Of a stretch of DNA of 64,000 bases, positions 18,151-25,966 are shown in pieces. This DNA comes from Phyllobacterium bourgognense (GTDB taxonomy: Bacteria > Pseudomonadota > Alphaproteobacteria > Rhizobiales > Rhizobiaceae). The stretch lies in assembly GCF_003337575.1 (NCBI RefSeq), contig NZ_QPJM01000007.1, positions 124,001 to 188,000 of the forward strand, written 5' to 3'. The translations under genes and the position numbers were made by a program. Each line of letters opens with the position of its first letter. Position 1 is the first letter of the stretch. The notes beneath the pieces are model-generated. The model made no database searches. It had not been told where the DNA came from and saw only the letters and a program-made list of their open reading frames with translations.

Positions 18151-18852
18151 ATGCCGCTTGATCCGACTTTAGAAGACATTGTCATTCGCTTGCTGCTGAC
18201 CGTCGCCGCAGGCGCGATAATCGGGCTAGACCGGGAAGCGAGCGGGCGTGCCGCCGGCTTTCGCACGACGATCCTCGTGGGCCTGGCAGCTTGCGCAGCG
18301 ATGATTCAGGCCAATTTGCTGTTATCGACGGACGGGAAAGAGCCCGGGTTCTTCGTCAATATCGATGTCCTGCGGCTTCCACTCGGGATTCTGACAGGTG
18401 TTGGTTTTATCGGCGGCGGAGCCATATTCAAACGTGGTGACCTCGTTACCGGCGTAACGACAGCGGCAACGCTGTGGGTCATGACCGCAATCGGTCTTGC
18501 ATTCGGCGGTGGGCAAATTGCTCTCGCCAGCATAGTTACAGCGCTGGCGTTTTTGACGCTATGGGCCTTGAAATGGTTGGACAACCGTATCCCCCGGGAG
18601 CAGAGAGCGATATTGTCCATCATCCACACGCCCGGCGAACCTTTGCCGGGTATTGAAAGTGGTATCCGTCCTCTCGGCTATCGCGCGCGTTTCGTGAGAA
18701 AGGTTCAAAGCGCAGAAACCGGCCATTCGATTGTTTCATACGAGATTCGCTGGCGCCGGCCTGAAACAGGAGCTCCACCCACCGATCTTCTGGAATTCTT
18801 GGAGGACAATTATTCAGTCGACAAATTTGATACGATCAGGGAATCCGATTAA
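18151..18852 (+). CDS. MgtC/SapB family membrane protein
   Basis: This 233-aa protein starts at MPLDPTLEDIVIRLLL. It has four or five membrane helices with the family motifs GAIIGLDREASGRAAGFRT (about residues 22-40), LGILTGVGFIGGGAIF and TTAATLWVMTAIGLAFGGG. A cytosolic C-terminal domain of about 80 residues follows. MgtC-like proteins modulate magnesium or ATP-synthase homeostasis and survival under magnesium or acid stress; this one is chromosomal-type, with no linked mgtB. The longer frame from 18079 includes the preceding terminator, so I reject that start. Confidence 0.88.
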   Translation: MPLDPTLEDIVIRLLLTVAAGAIIGLDREASGRAAGFRTTILVGLAACAAMIQANLLLSTDGKEPGFFVNIDVLRLPLGILTGVGFIGGGAIFKRGDLVTGVTTAATLWVMTAIGLAFGGGQIALASIVTALAFLTLWALKWLDNRIPREQRAILSIIHTPGEPLPGIESGIRPLGYRARFVRKVQSAETGHSIVSYEIRWRRPETGAPPTDLLEFLEDNYSVDKFDTIRESD

Positions 18853-18883
18853 TAGAACCCAGCTTGCGCAAAAGGAGTACGTT

Positions 18884-19012
18884 GTGTCACGCAGGCATAC
18901 GATGATTATTGGAGTAATCGCACTCGCCGTCGCGATAGCCGCCCTGTTCTGGTATTTCCCGATGGATAACCAACCGCCAGGACAGACACCAGCTCCGCAA
19001 ATGGGCAATTGA
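18884..19012 (+). CDS. Small single-helix membrane protein (42 aa), GTG start
   Basis: A GTG at 18884 follows AAAGGAG with good spacing. The product MSRRHTMIIGVIALAVAIAA begins with a basic N-tip and a single hydrophobic helix, then a proline-rich tail (NQPPGQTPAPQMGN). It lies 31 bases after the MgtC-like gene on the same strand and may be cotranscribed with it. The function is unknown. Small membrane peptides next to MgtC-family genes are known regulators in enterobacteria, which is only an analogy here. Confidence 0.6.
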   Translation: MSRRHTMIIGVIALAVAIAALFWYFPMDNQPPGQTPAPQMGN

Positions 19013-19127
19013 GCCCACGAGCCCGAAGACCGCTGGCCGCGACCCTTCGCCCCTGCATGCATCGTTCAGGAACAATTGCCGCCGATATCGGTTTATCAGG
19101 CATGTCAACCAGTAAGGACGATCGAAA

Positions 19128-19496
19128 ATGAAAACGATTGCATCAGCCATGATCGCCATAGGCGCGATCGCCTTTGCGTCCAGTACCGCTTTGGCCGCAT
19201 GTCCGGACACCACAGGGTCAGTGAAACCTGACGCTCAAACGGGCATCGCCAAGGATGGCAGCAAGGCTCCTCTCGAAAATAGTGCCAACAGCCAGACTCA
19301 AACCGGAACAGCAAGTACAGGGACGACAACCAGTAGCAGTGAAGGTCAGACCGCCAAAAAAGATGGTCAGACCATGCCACTAGCCAACAAGGAAGGTGGC
19401 GGCGATCCTAATCTTGCTACGTCGCAGCAAGACGTTACGGCCCAACAAAAAGGCGAACAAACGGCGATGGCCAAAGCAGAGGATTGCAAGGAGTAA
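19128..19496 (+). CDS. Secreted low-complexity protein
   Basis: This 122-aa protein has a signal peptide (MKTIASAMIAIGAIAFASSTALA) and a mature part dominated by Ser, Thr, Gln, Gly and Lys (NSQTQTGTASTGTTTSSSEG). Only two cysteines remain, one at each end, which could form a disulfide. It is probably unstructured in the periplasm. I recall similar unnamed proteins in rhizobia but no function. A hairpin follows ten bases after the stop. Confidence 0.7.
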   Translation: MKTIASAMIAIGAIAFASSTALAACPDTTGSVKPDAQTGIAKDGSKAPLENSANSQTQTGTASTGTTTSSSEGQTAKKDGQTMPLANKEGGGDPNLATSQQDVTAQQKGEQTAMAKAEDCKE

Positions 19497-19505
19497 ACGA
19501 TTGAA

Positions 19506-19531
19506 GAGGGGAGATCAATCGACCTCCCCTC
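19506..19531 (+). terminator. Hairpin terminator
   Basis: The arms GAGGGGAG and CTCCCCTC flank a ten-base loop, directly after the 122-aa secreted protein gene. The T-tract is weak (CGTGTT). Confidence 0.55.
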
Positions 19532-19595
19532 CGTGTTAAAACCGGCTCGAAATCCATGATTCATGAGCCGGTCATTTGTATGCGCACCTGCTGAT

Positions 19596-19682
19596 TTAAT
19601 ACCAGCGTCCGCGGCCGTACCAGCCGCCTCCACCCAGCAGAAGCAGTATAAGTACTATGATAAGAAGTGTGGTGAGATCCAT
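19596..19682 (-). CDS. DUF3309 small membrane protein (28 aa)
   Basis: Read on the minus strand, the ATG at 19682 gives MDLTTLLIIVLILLLL followed by GGGGWYGRGRWY and a TAA stop. This is the characteristic DUF3309 pattern: one hydrophobic helix ending in a glycine run and an aromatic, basic tail. Such peptides are widespread in Rhizobiales, often several per genome, with no known role. Standard length cut-offs miss it. A GGAGG-type site (GGCCAACC complement) is not obvious, but GAGGCCAACC lies near -10. Confidence 0.8.
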   Translation of the reverse strand: MDLTTLLIIVLILLLLGGGGWYGRGRWY

Positions 19683-19794
19683 GGTTGGCCTCCTTGGTTA
19701 CTTGCGACCGCGCACGCGTTTGGTCTGGCAGAACAACGTTCCGATGCGTGCGATTGTTCCACTGCAAGCCGTTGTGGTTGTTTCGGGAGATCGT

Positions 19795-20054
19795 TAGAGC
19801 AAATTTAGAGCCAGTTCTGTTTCGGGCGATGCAATCCACGCGGAAGGTGGCGAGGCCGATGTCTATCCATCGGACGACGCCACCTGACAAAGTGGTTGGC
19901 CGCCAGCCGCGAAACCCGAAGGTCCGGGTGAATTTGTTCAAATCCTTCGGGCTTCGGCTTCGTCCGATGGGAAGGCATCGGCCTCGCCAAACCCCTCGAC
20001 CTTGTCCCGAATTCTCCCCGGCAGAACGACTCTAAATAGACAAAACCTGCTCTA
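19795..20054. repeat. 260-bp imperfect inverted-repeat (MITE-like) element
   Basis: The ends are TAGAGC (19795) and GCTCTA (20054). Subterminal ATTTAGAG/CTCTAAAT and a 28-bp inner pair around GGCGAGGCCGATG and CATCGGCCTCGCC (about 19849-19876 and 19961-19988, three mismatches) are arranged symmetrically. Smaller nested hairpins (CCCGAAGG/CCTTCGGG) fill the centre. No protein is encoded convincingly. The right end overlaps the stop codon of the DNA glycosylase gene. Confidence 0.7.
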
Positions 20055-20603
20055 GGGATGGAATTTTTTGCTTATGAAGCGGGAGCCGCGCAGACCAAAA
20101 CGCCAGGGTATTTCGGTAGCCCGGCTGATGCCTATCCGGGTACCACAGCAAACGTCGCTATTCACATCTGATGGTGCGAATGAAAATGGCCATGCCAGCA
20201 CCGACATTCCGTCATGTGATTTGTCGATACCCAATGCTTGCGCAAATCTTCCCGGCCCCGAACATAATAGGCTGATATCGCCGGTTGATCGCCGCGACTG
20301 CATTGTCTCGATGCCTCTGGTAGGTTCTAGCGCTCTGATCAGTACCGCTGATCCGGGGGTACAAACCAGATTTAAACACCAGTGAATGCCGTACGAGCGG
20401 TACACATAGGCGTGGCCAGCCGCCTCAAACATAGTCCTGTTTCGAGGTCGAGGGCCTTGAAAACTATGCGAAGCCGGATCGTCCCTTGCATAAGCTTCGG
20501 TCTCGACGATGCGTCCGCCAATGCCCTCGACATAGACCGACATCCCAATCAAATCGCGACCGACCGCTTCAGCATCCCGGTCGAAGAACCCGAAATTGAT
20601 CAT
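20052..20603 (-). CDS. DNA-3-methyladenine glycosylase (AAG/MPG family)
   Basis: This 183-aa base-excision repair enzyme removes alkylated purines. Family motifs in order are [19 protein letters not shown] (catalytic Glu near residue 34), [19 protein letters not shown] (residues about 50-68), [10 protein letters not shown] and [15 protein letters not shown]. The length is normal for bacterial AAG. Its stop codon TAG is formed by the outermost base pairs of the adjacent inverted-repeat element, so the last residues may have been remodelled by that insertion. Confidence 0.93.
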   Translation of the reverse strand: MINFGFFDRDAEAVGRDLIGMSVYVEGIGGRIVETEAYARDDPASHSFQGPRPRNRTMFEAAGHAYVYRSYGIHWCLNLVCTPGSAVLIRALEPTRGIETMQSRRSTGDISLLCSGPGRFAQALGIDKSHDGMSVLAWPFSFAPSDVNSDVCCGTRIGISRATEIPWRFGLRGSRFISKKFHP

Positions 20604-20732
20604 TCCCTATTCCTGTTCTCGGTTCCAATGGAACCAATTTGTCCTGTGTGACCTTTAGGAGTCGCGGCGGGCAAAAAACACTCACGTTCCCGCAATATTG
20701 TAACGGCAATCGCCAATTTACAGGAGGTTCCC

Positions 20733-20810
20733 ATGGGTCGCGGTATTCTACTCTGGCTACTCGGAGTGCCAATTCCAATTATCCTGCTCCTCTTTTTGTT
20801 TATGCGATAG
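20733..20810 (+). CDS. 25-aa hydrophobic membrane peptide
   Basis: An ATG at 20733 follows CAGGAGG with ideal spacing. The product MGRGILLWLLGVPIPIILLL is a single membrane helix with a proline pair, ending FLFMR, then TAG. The next gene starts ten bases later behind its own GGAGAG site, so the two form an operon. I recall near-identical orphan peptides in other Rhizobiales. The function is unknown. Confidence 0.7.
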   Translation: MGRGILLWLLGVPIPIILLLFLFMR

Positions 20811-20819
20811 GAGAGCGAA

Positions 20820-21737
20820 ATGTCCCCCACCGACCTGCAAGCGGATATTGATCCGTCCCTCGAAACGACTGCGAGCGCCATCAGTTGGGGCCCTATTTTT
20901 GCGGGCGCTGTGACCGCTGCAGCCGTAACGTTGCTTCTCACTCTGCTGGGGTCCGGCTTTGGATTGACGATGGTTTCGCCTTGGTCGTCTGAAAATCCTT
21001 CAGTCACCACATTCGCCGTTTCCACCGCTATCTGGCTGATCATCGTTCAATGGATTTCAGCTGGAGTCGGAGGCTATTTAACCGGGCGCCTTAGAACGAA
21101 ATGGACCGGCATCCATACCAACGAAGTATATTTTCGGGATACCGCGCATGGCTTCGTCGCGTGGGCACTGGCGACCCTGTTTGTTGCCGCCGTGCTTGGG
21201 ACTGCTATTTCCTCGACAATCCATACGGGTGTGCAGGCGGCATCCAATGTTGCTTCGGGCGCTGCGAATGCAGCAACCTCAGCCGCAGGCTCTGCAGCAA
21301 ACGAGACATCCGTCTCTTACTTTGTGGATAGTCTGCTGCGGCCGGCGTCGCCCGCTTCGGCAACGCCTGCTGGCGCAGCTGACGCAGCTGCGGAGGTTTC
21401 ACGCATTCTGTTGAACGCTGCAACGACCGGATCTCTCCCTCCCGAAGATCGCACTTACCTCGATCAGTTGGTTGCTTCTCGCAGCGGACTGAGTGAGACA
21501 GATGCGAAGGCCCGTGTCGATGCTGTTCTCGCACGGGCGGATGCTGCAAAGAACGCGGCAGTAGAAGCGGCAGACAACGCACGAAAGGCAGCCGCAGCGG
21601 CGGCGTTCATCGGGGCTCTCTCTCTGCTGCTCGGAGCTTTTATCGCAAGTGCCGCGGCCGCACTCGGCGGAAGACAGCGCGACGACGATGAAGGTACCTA
21701 CTTGTCGGCATCCGGCAGAACCTACATCGCACAGTAA
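20820..21737 (+). CDS. Conserved multi-pass membrane protein
   Basis: This 305-aa protein has membrane segments near residues 22-50, 65-90 and 105-125 (HGFVAWALATLFVAAVLGTA). A long alanine-rich, charged soluble middle with coiled-coil character (residues about 135-260, ARADAAKNAAVEAADNARKA) follows, then a final helix pair (AAFIGALSLLLGAFIASAAA). I recall this as an unnamed conserved rhizobial membrane protein. It sits behind a 25-aa peptide gene. A perfect ten-pair hairpin follows the stop. Confidence 0.7.
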   Translation: MSPTDLQADIDPSLETTASAISWGPIFAGAVTAAAVTLLLTLLGSGFGLTMVSPWSSENPSVTTFAVSTAIWLIIVQWISAGVGGYLTGRLRTKWTGIHTNEVYFRDTAHGFVAWALATLFVAAVLGTAISSTIHTGVQAASNVASGAANAATSAAGSAANETSVSYFVDSLLRPASPASATPAGAADAAAEVSRILLNAATTGSLPPEDRTYLDQLVASRSGLSETDAKARVDAVLARADAAKNAAVEAADNARKAAAAAAFIGALSLLLGAFIASAAAALGGRQRDDDEGTYLSASGRTYIAQ

Positions 21738-21755
21738 TACTGGATTGCAAACGCA

Positions 21756-21779
21756 GTGGCGAGGGTGCGCCCTCGCCAC
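21756..21779 (+). terminator. Perfect ten-pair hairpin
   Basis: GTGGCGAGGG, loop TGCG, CCCTCGCCAC lies 19 bases after the membrane-protein stop. There is no T-tract, so it may act as a processing or stability hairpin rather than a strict terminator. Confidence 0.45.
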
Positions 21780-21891
21780 CTGAACTTGGAAGACCGTCCC
21801 CTCTCTCTCAGAACAAGAAAATGCGAACACCGCGGAACGCATTTCTATTTAAGGGGTTGAAGAAACCATCACGCTCATTTGGAGATGCCAA

Positions 21892-22308
21892 ATGTCAGTT
21901 TTGGAGCACGCAATTGCGGTTGCCGCCCGCGCACACGCTGGTTACCTCGCGGAAGATGGCGAGCCCTACATCTTTCACCCACTGCGCGTGATGATGGCGC
22001 TGGATGACGAAGATGAGCGGATCGTCGGGGTTCTGCACGATGTACCCGAAAAGACCGCATGGTCCCTGGATGGTCTCAAGGCCGAAGGTTTCCTCGAGCA
22101 TATAATCGCTGCCATCGATTCAGTGAGTCGCCGCCAAGGAGAAGACTATTTCGACTTCGTACAACGTACGCGCGAGAACGACCTCGGCCGCCGTGTCAAG
22201 ATCGCTGATCTGCAAGATAATATCGAGAACGTAAAGTCGCGGCTGGACGATCCGCAAGCGCGAAAGAAGCTGGATAAATACGAAGAAGCACTGAGACGAC
22301 TTCTATAG
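21892..22308 (+). CDS. HD-domain protein (SpoT-like phosphohydrolase fold)
   Basis: This 138-aa protein consists only of an HD domain: H near residue 10 (EHAIAVAARAHAG), FHPLRVMMAL, the VGVLHDVPEKT HD pair (about residues 44-54) and a late RVKIADLQDN motif. These metal ligands match the hydrolase domain of RelA/SpoT proteins and small Mesh1-like hydrolases, so nucleotide hydrolysis, possibly of (p)ppGpp, is plausible but not shown. It lies 14 bases upstream of the KTSC gene. Confidence 0.8.
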   Translation: MSVLEHAIAVAARAHAGYLAEDGEPYIFHPLRVMMALDDEDERIVGVLHDVPEKTAWSLDGLKAEGFLEHIIAAIDSVSRRQGEDYFDFVQRTRENDLGRRVKIADLQDNIENVKSRLDDPQARKKLDKYEEALRRLL

Positions 22309-22321
22309 CACGTGAACCGCC

Positions 22322-22537
22322 ATGCCATCCACCTTGATCCAAAACGCCACCTATAATGAGGCGACGCGGGTGCTGTCGATCTGGTTTGTGCCCAACGGGA
22401 AGCGTTACGACTACCACAATGTCGCGCCGGAGACCTATACGGCCCTCCGCAAGGCCTACTCCAAAGGCCGCTATTTCAATACCCACATCCGCGATCGTTA
22501 TCCGTTCCGTTTGGTGGAACAACCCGGGCAAAGATAA
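22322..22537 (+). CDS. KTSC domain protein
   Basis: This 71-aa protein is a single KTSC domain: LIQNATYNEATRVLSIWFV, the YDYHNVAPETYTAL core and SKGRYFNTHIRDRYPF. The domain is found alone or at the ends of lysyl-tRNA synthetase-like and phage proteins, with an unclear RNA- or protein-binding role. It probably belongs to the same transcript as the HD gene before it. Confidence 0.8.
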   Translation: MPSTLIQNATYNEATRVLSIWFVPNGKRYDYHNVAPETYTALRKAYSKGRYFNTHIRDRYPFRLVEQPGQR

Positions 22538-22680
22538 TGGCGCTCCTGGGCGAACCGCGCACGTTTTTGTGAACGCCATAGTCCAGGCCGCAACGTGATT
22601 GGACTTCGTGATCCTTTGGAGTCACTTTTGTCCTCGGGGTATTATGGGCGGACCAACTATTGTCAGAATAGGAGGCCAAA

Positions 22681-23121
22681 ATGAAGCATCATGCCCTTGA
22701 ACAACTGCAGATCGTCGCCGAGGTCGATCAGGACTACCCTCGCCAAACCCTGTCAAAAAGCCAACGTCTCGAGCGCTGGGCAGCGCTCCTTGAACAGAAT
22801 CCCGAGCGGCGCCTCTCGACGTTGCATCAGACGGAATATCAACCTGCCAGTCAGCGCTCGACCATGCGTGGTGAGGGCTCACCCATCTCGGTGGCGTTCG
22901 ACGATCCTGTCCTGCGCGCCGCCGGATTGGAAAACGACAGCTATGGGGAAGCCAAACGGTTCTTCGAACTGTCTGACCGCCAGTTGCACAATGTCATTTG
23001 CTATTGCCATTTCGGCGCGACAGTAAATGCCGCGACAGCTGCCTATTACATCCGTCGGCTCGTGCCTACAGGGACAAGGCGGGGCATGCTGGCTCGGTTG
23101 CGCGAGATGTTTGTCGGTTAA
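22681..23121 (+). CDS. Hypothetical cytosolic protein
   Basis: This 146-aa protein starts at MKHHALEQLQIVAE with an AGGAGG ribosome site. It shows a helical N-terminus (QTLSKSQRLERWAALLE), a polar linker and a compact C-terminal region (AKRFFELSDRQLHNVICYCH, GATVNAATAAYYIRRL). No signal peptide or membrane helix is present. I do not recognise a named family; the pattern looks like a conserved unnamed rhizobial protein. A short hairpin follows 30 bases after the stop. Confidence 0.65.
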   Translation: MKHHALEQLQIVAEVDQDYPRQTLSKSQRLERWAALLEQNPERRLSTLHQTEYQPASQRSTMRGEGSPISVAFDDPVLRAAGLENDSYGEAKRFFELSDRQLHNVICYCHFGATVNAATAAYYIRRLVPTGTRRGMLARLREMFVG

Positions 23122-23466
23122 AACCGTCGGCGCTTCAAGGTCTTCTTTAGAGCGGCTCGCTCGCGAGCCGCCACTTAATCTTTGCGTTGCTGATGGTCCA
23201 CGGAAAATAGACAGGAACACCCTTACCCAATGGCAAAATCATCGTGCCTTTGTCGATGTGCTGACCCTCACTTCCTGATTGGCAAACGAGTTTCCATTAA
23301 GGTCCTGTTTAGGTTAATATTTTTCTTCATACCGCACCTAATTACCAATTAAGTTCTGTTCACTGGACTTCATAATCACCTAAATCTTTTTAGCTATGAA
23401 GCTCGTCTTGGCCGGCCCATGGTTTCGTCGACGATATCTTTGCGACCTCGAAATCGCAAATGTGGC
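23122..23466. other. Intergenic region between 146-aa gene and repC
   Basis: This stretch contains one perfect stem-loop (GCGGCTCG-CTCG-CGAGCCGC, 23152-23171) that may end plus-strand transcription. The remainder is AT-rich (23290-23400), downstream of the repC stop codon. No coding sequence, transposon end or parS-like palindrome is visible. Confidence 0.5.
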
Positions 23467-24765
23467 TCATTTCGCCGCGACTAACCGGACGTGCGAGCCG
23501 TTCGCTCTAAGTTGCGCAAGCACCATCGGCCAGACCGAGAACTCGCCTTTTGCCGCCTTTTCGGTGAGGGACCTCAAATAGCCGCCGGCGGAATTGATCT
23601 GCTCGGCGCGTTCGAGGATACACGCGATGGCGATTGCAGCATTTTCCTGTCCCAGGATCTCGCAGGCTTCCTCGTACGCCGAGGGGCTGACGCCAAGCAT
23701 CGAGCGGACGACTACGGCCGCCGCCATCAGATCCGGCCAGTTTGTGATACCGCTCCTCGCATAGCCCGCGATTTGCGGACAAGCTTGGCGCACAAGACCA
23801 AGCGGAACTGGTTTGACGTTGTGGAGCCCGGCATCTGCACCATCCCCCCCTCCCCTCTCCAAGTGGATGGTAATTGTTTCATCGCCCCGTGTCGCAATAG
23901 TCTCCTCGTTTCCAGATTCTGGTGCAGTTTTTGCCCCTTGGGTTTCTCTAAAGCCGGGTTCAAGATCAGAAGTGGATTGGGTATTTGAATTATGTTTGTG
24001 GCGCTCAGAATGAGACTCTTTGGCGCTTGTTTTTTGAGAATTAAGCTTATCTTCCAATAGATTGGATATCTCCAGCTGGAGACATTCCAGTCCATCGACA
24101 GCTGGTTCCAGATCGTCAATCGTTGCCTGGCGCGGAATGTCGTCGATGACCGCACGAAACCGTGAGTATTGGGCGCTCCAGTCGATGTGTGACAGTTCCT
24201 CAAAGCCAAGTTCGATCAGCTTGACGACATCACGGCGCAGCAGCGTGACGCGCTCCTTCATCAGCTTCAGTTGCAGCCGCTCCGAACGCACCTGTTCGGC
24301 TAAAGCTTCAAATTCAGCCGCACGTGAGACCAATGGTGCCAATGAGAAGCCGAATGCCTCGCCGCCCTCCCCTGCCCTCGCCTTACGGGCGTAGCGCTTG
24401 CCATTGGGGCTGTCCTTGCGAAAGATCAGCCCGGTTTCCACCAGCGCACTCAAATGCCGCCGTAGCGTCGCCGGCGCCATTCCATGCGCGCGCAGCGAAA
24501 GTTGCACATTTGATGGAAACACCACGAGGCCATTGGCCTCACAGAGCTCCGTCTGTGGATAGAATGTCAAAAGCGCGTTCAAAACGACGAGCGCCCGATC
24601 GGAGATCCCGATCAGCGCCCTCGCCTCACACAGGCTGCGAAACAGCTTCCATTTGTCGATCGACGCTTCCGGATCGATCTCCTGCGCCTGTGCCTGCGTT
24701 GCCAGCATGCCAAGCGACAGTGACCGCCGCCCGAAGGGCGTCGTGAATGCATTCCCCGTCTGCAT
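23467..24765 (-). CDS. repC: Replication initiator RepC
   Basis: RepC (432 aa) starts replication of repABC replicons and binds the origin located inside its own gene. The N-terminal half is a winged-helix region (FGRRSLSLGMLATQ, RALVVLNALLTFYP, VQLSLRAHGMAPATLRRHL, RKDSPNGKRYARK), followed by a basic coiled segment. A variable linker (residues about 235-300) is encoded by AT-rich DNA. The C-terminal domain (WPDLMAAAVVVRSMLGVSP, AIACILERAEQINSAGGYLR) closes the protein. The ribosome site is AGAAAGGTGAAAG. An antisense RNA gene lies between repB and repC. Confidence 0.97.
   Translation of the reverse strand: MQTGNAFTTPFGRRSLSLGMLATQAQAQEIDPEASIDKWKLFRSLCEARALIGISDRALVVLNALLTFYPQTELCEANGLVVFPSNVQLSLRAHGMAPATLRRHLSALVETGLIFRKDSPNGKRYARKARAGEGGEAFGFSLAPLVSRAAEFEALAEQVRSERLQLKLMKERVTLLRRDVVKLIELGFEELSHIDWSAQYSRFRAVIDDIPRQATIDDLEPAVDGLECLQLEISNLLEDKLNSQKTSAKESHSERHKHNSNTQSTSDLEPGFRETQGAKTAPESGNEETIATRGDETITIHLERGGGDGADAGLHNVKPVPLGLVRQACPQIAGYARSGITNWPDLMAAAVVVRSMLGVSPSAYEEACEILGQENAAIAIACILERAEQINSAGGYLRSLTEKAAKGEFSVWPMVLAQLRANGSHVRLVAAK
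23985..24065. other. oriV: Probable oriV, AT-rich segment inside repC
   Basis: The middle of repC (linker codons) is markedly AT-rich compared with the flanking gene, with runs such as TTTTTTGAGAATTAAGC. In repABC replicons studied so far the replication origin lies inside the repC coding sequence, commonly in such a segment. The boundaries are approximate. Confidence 0.5.
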
Positions 24766-24824
24766 TGTCTTTCACCTTTCTAAAGGCAAAAGAAGTCCAC
24801 TCGCCAAAACGACGTCAAAAAGTC

Positions 24825-24853
24825 TTGACACTGATTCGGGGAAATGCGATTCT
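24825..24853 (+). promoter_or_regulatory. Promoter of the repABC counter-transcript
   Basis: A consensus TTGACA (-35, 24825-24830) is followed after 17 bases by GATTCT (-10). It is directed opposite to repABC and placed between repB and repC, as in characterised repABC plasmids. Confidence 0.7.
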
Positions 24854-24859
24854 CGATCC

Positions 24860-24917
24860 TGCTAGAGATATGAGAGAAGCCTTCCGAGACAGCAATGTTG
24901 AGGTGGGCTTTTTTCTT
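24860..24917 (+). ncRNA. incA: Counter-transcribed RNA (incA/ctRNA) controlling repC
   Basis: About 58 nt run from the predicted start near 24860 to an intrinsic terminator: AAGCC, an interrupted stem, GGGCTT and TTTTTC ending at 24917. In repABC plasmids this RNA pairs with the repBC leader to block repC translation and sets copy number and incompatibility. Location, strand, size and terminator all match. The exact 5' end is inferred. Confidence 0.75.
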
Positions 24918-24924
24918 TTGCGGA

Positions 24925-25884
24925 TTAATCTCCTGTTTTGGTTGCTTGCGACCCCTGGAAAGCCCGATAGAGCTCGTCGAGGTTGTCTGCAATGTATGCG
25001 CCGAAGCGTGAGGCATTCTTCGCCTTCAAAGCCAATGTGAATGCCTTGCCGCTATCCTTGATTTCCACCTTCACGGATTTGTCCTGTGCCGCCCAGGCTT
25101 TGGCCGCCGGCGCCGCAGCCTTCGCCGGCCGCTTCGATTTTACCAGGAAGTCCGACAGCAAAGTGAACCGTGCGTCACCGGTCTCGGCAGCGAAATCATC
25201 CGATCTTGTAAAGTCTGCCGCCTTCTCGGCGTTGCCCGGTACCTGCAACAGCTTCGACAGCTGCCACCAACGGTCCCGCCCGGTCGCCCTGGCCGAGCCG
25301 ATCGCGAGTATGATCGCCTCGGGAACATAAGCCGCGACCGACTGCATCTTCGAAAATGTCGTGGCATCCAGGGCAAGCGCAGACTTGATGACAGACTGAT
25401 CGTAGCCGAGGTCGGCGAGACGCTTGGCAAACAATGTGCGTTCGATGAAGGACAGGTTCGATCGGGCAGCGTTCTCCTGGCCCTGAGCAATCACATGGTC
25501 CTGATCGGCCATTGGCTTGACGACGGCACGAACCTGTCGTCCGAGCTGTCTGGCGACTTTGACGCGGCGATGTCCGAAAACTACCTGATAACGGCCCGAA
25601 ACGGCGGGATGGGGACGCACCAGTATGGGCGAGTCCTGGCCCCGCTCCTTCACGGCGACCAACAGTTCCTGAAAAGCCTCGTCGTCATCGTCGATCCGGT
25701 CCGATACGAAAGAACCGTCGATGAGTTCCGGGTCGAGTTCGACAACGCTGCCTTTGGCGAGTTCTTCGAACGAACTCTTGATCGAACGCGAAGCACCGCT
25801 GACGACATAGGACAATGCGTCATTGCGCTCTGGCTTTGCCGGCGCCGGGTTCATCACGCTGCTAAAAATGTCTTTACGGGCCAT
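24925..25884 (-). CDS. repB: Partition protein RepB (ParB family)
   Basis: This 319-aa protein is the centromere-binding partner of RepA. Motifs include the ParB/Srx-like segment GQDSPILVRPHP and YQVVFGHRRVKVARQLG, the QGQENAARSNLSFIERTLF box (about residues 138-157), and the helix-turn-helix LGYDQSVIKSALALDATTFSKM. An alanine/lysine linker and the C-terminal dimerisation region follow. It lies 82 bases after repA, and a parS-like palindrome is in that gap. Confidence 0.96.
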   Translation of the reverse strand: MARKDIFSSVMNPAPAKPERNDALSYVVSGASRSIKSSFEELAKGSVVELDPELIDGSFVSDRIDDDDEAFQELLVAVKERGQDSPILVRPHPAVSGRYQVVFGHRRVKVARQLGRQVRAVVKPMADQDHVIAQGQENAARSNLSFIERTLFAKRLADLGYDQSVIKSALALDATTFSKMQSVAAYVPEAIILAIGSARATGRDRWWQLSKLLQVPGNAEKAADFTRSDDFAAETGDARFTLLSDFLVKSKRPAKAAAPAAKAWAAQDKSVKVEIKDSGKAFTLALKAKNASRFGAYIADNLDELYRAFQGSQATKTGD

Positions 25885-25939
25885 CTATCTGCTCCCGTTT
25901 CGGATTAAGAAACTGATTTCACAGGCAAAATGCATCGTT

Positions 25940-25953
25940 TTTACCGCCGTAAA
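25940..25953. promoter_or_regulatory. parS: parS-like palindrome between repA and repB
   Basis: TTTACCGCCGTAAA is a 14-bp near-palindrome. It shares TTTACCGC-GTAAA with the second site upstream of repA (27373). repABC centromeres are short palindromes of this kind found near the rep genes, bound by RepB. Confidence 0.7.
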
Positions 25954-25966
25954 CCTGCTTGTCATA

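Noticed and set aside
19685-20035. 116-aa frame in the inverted-repeat element
   Set aside because: It is generated by the palindromic repeat and carries no recognisable domain.
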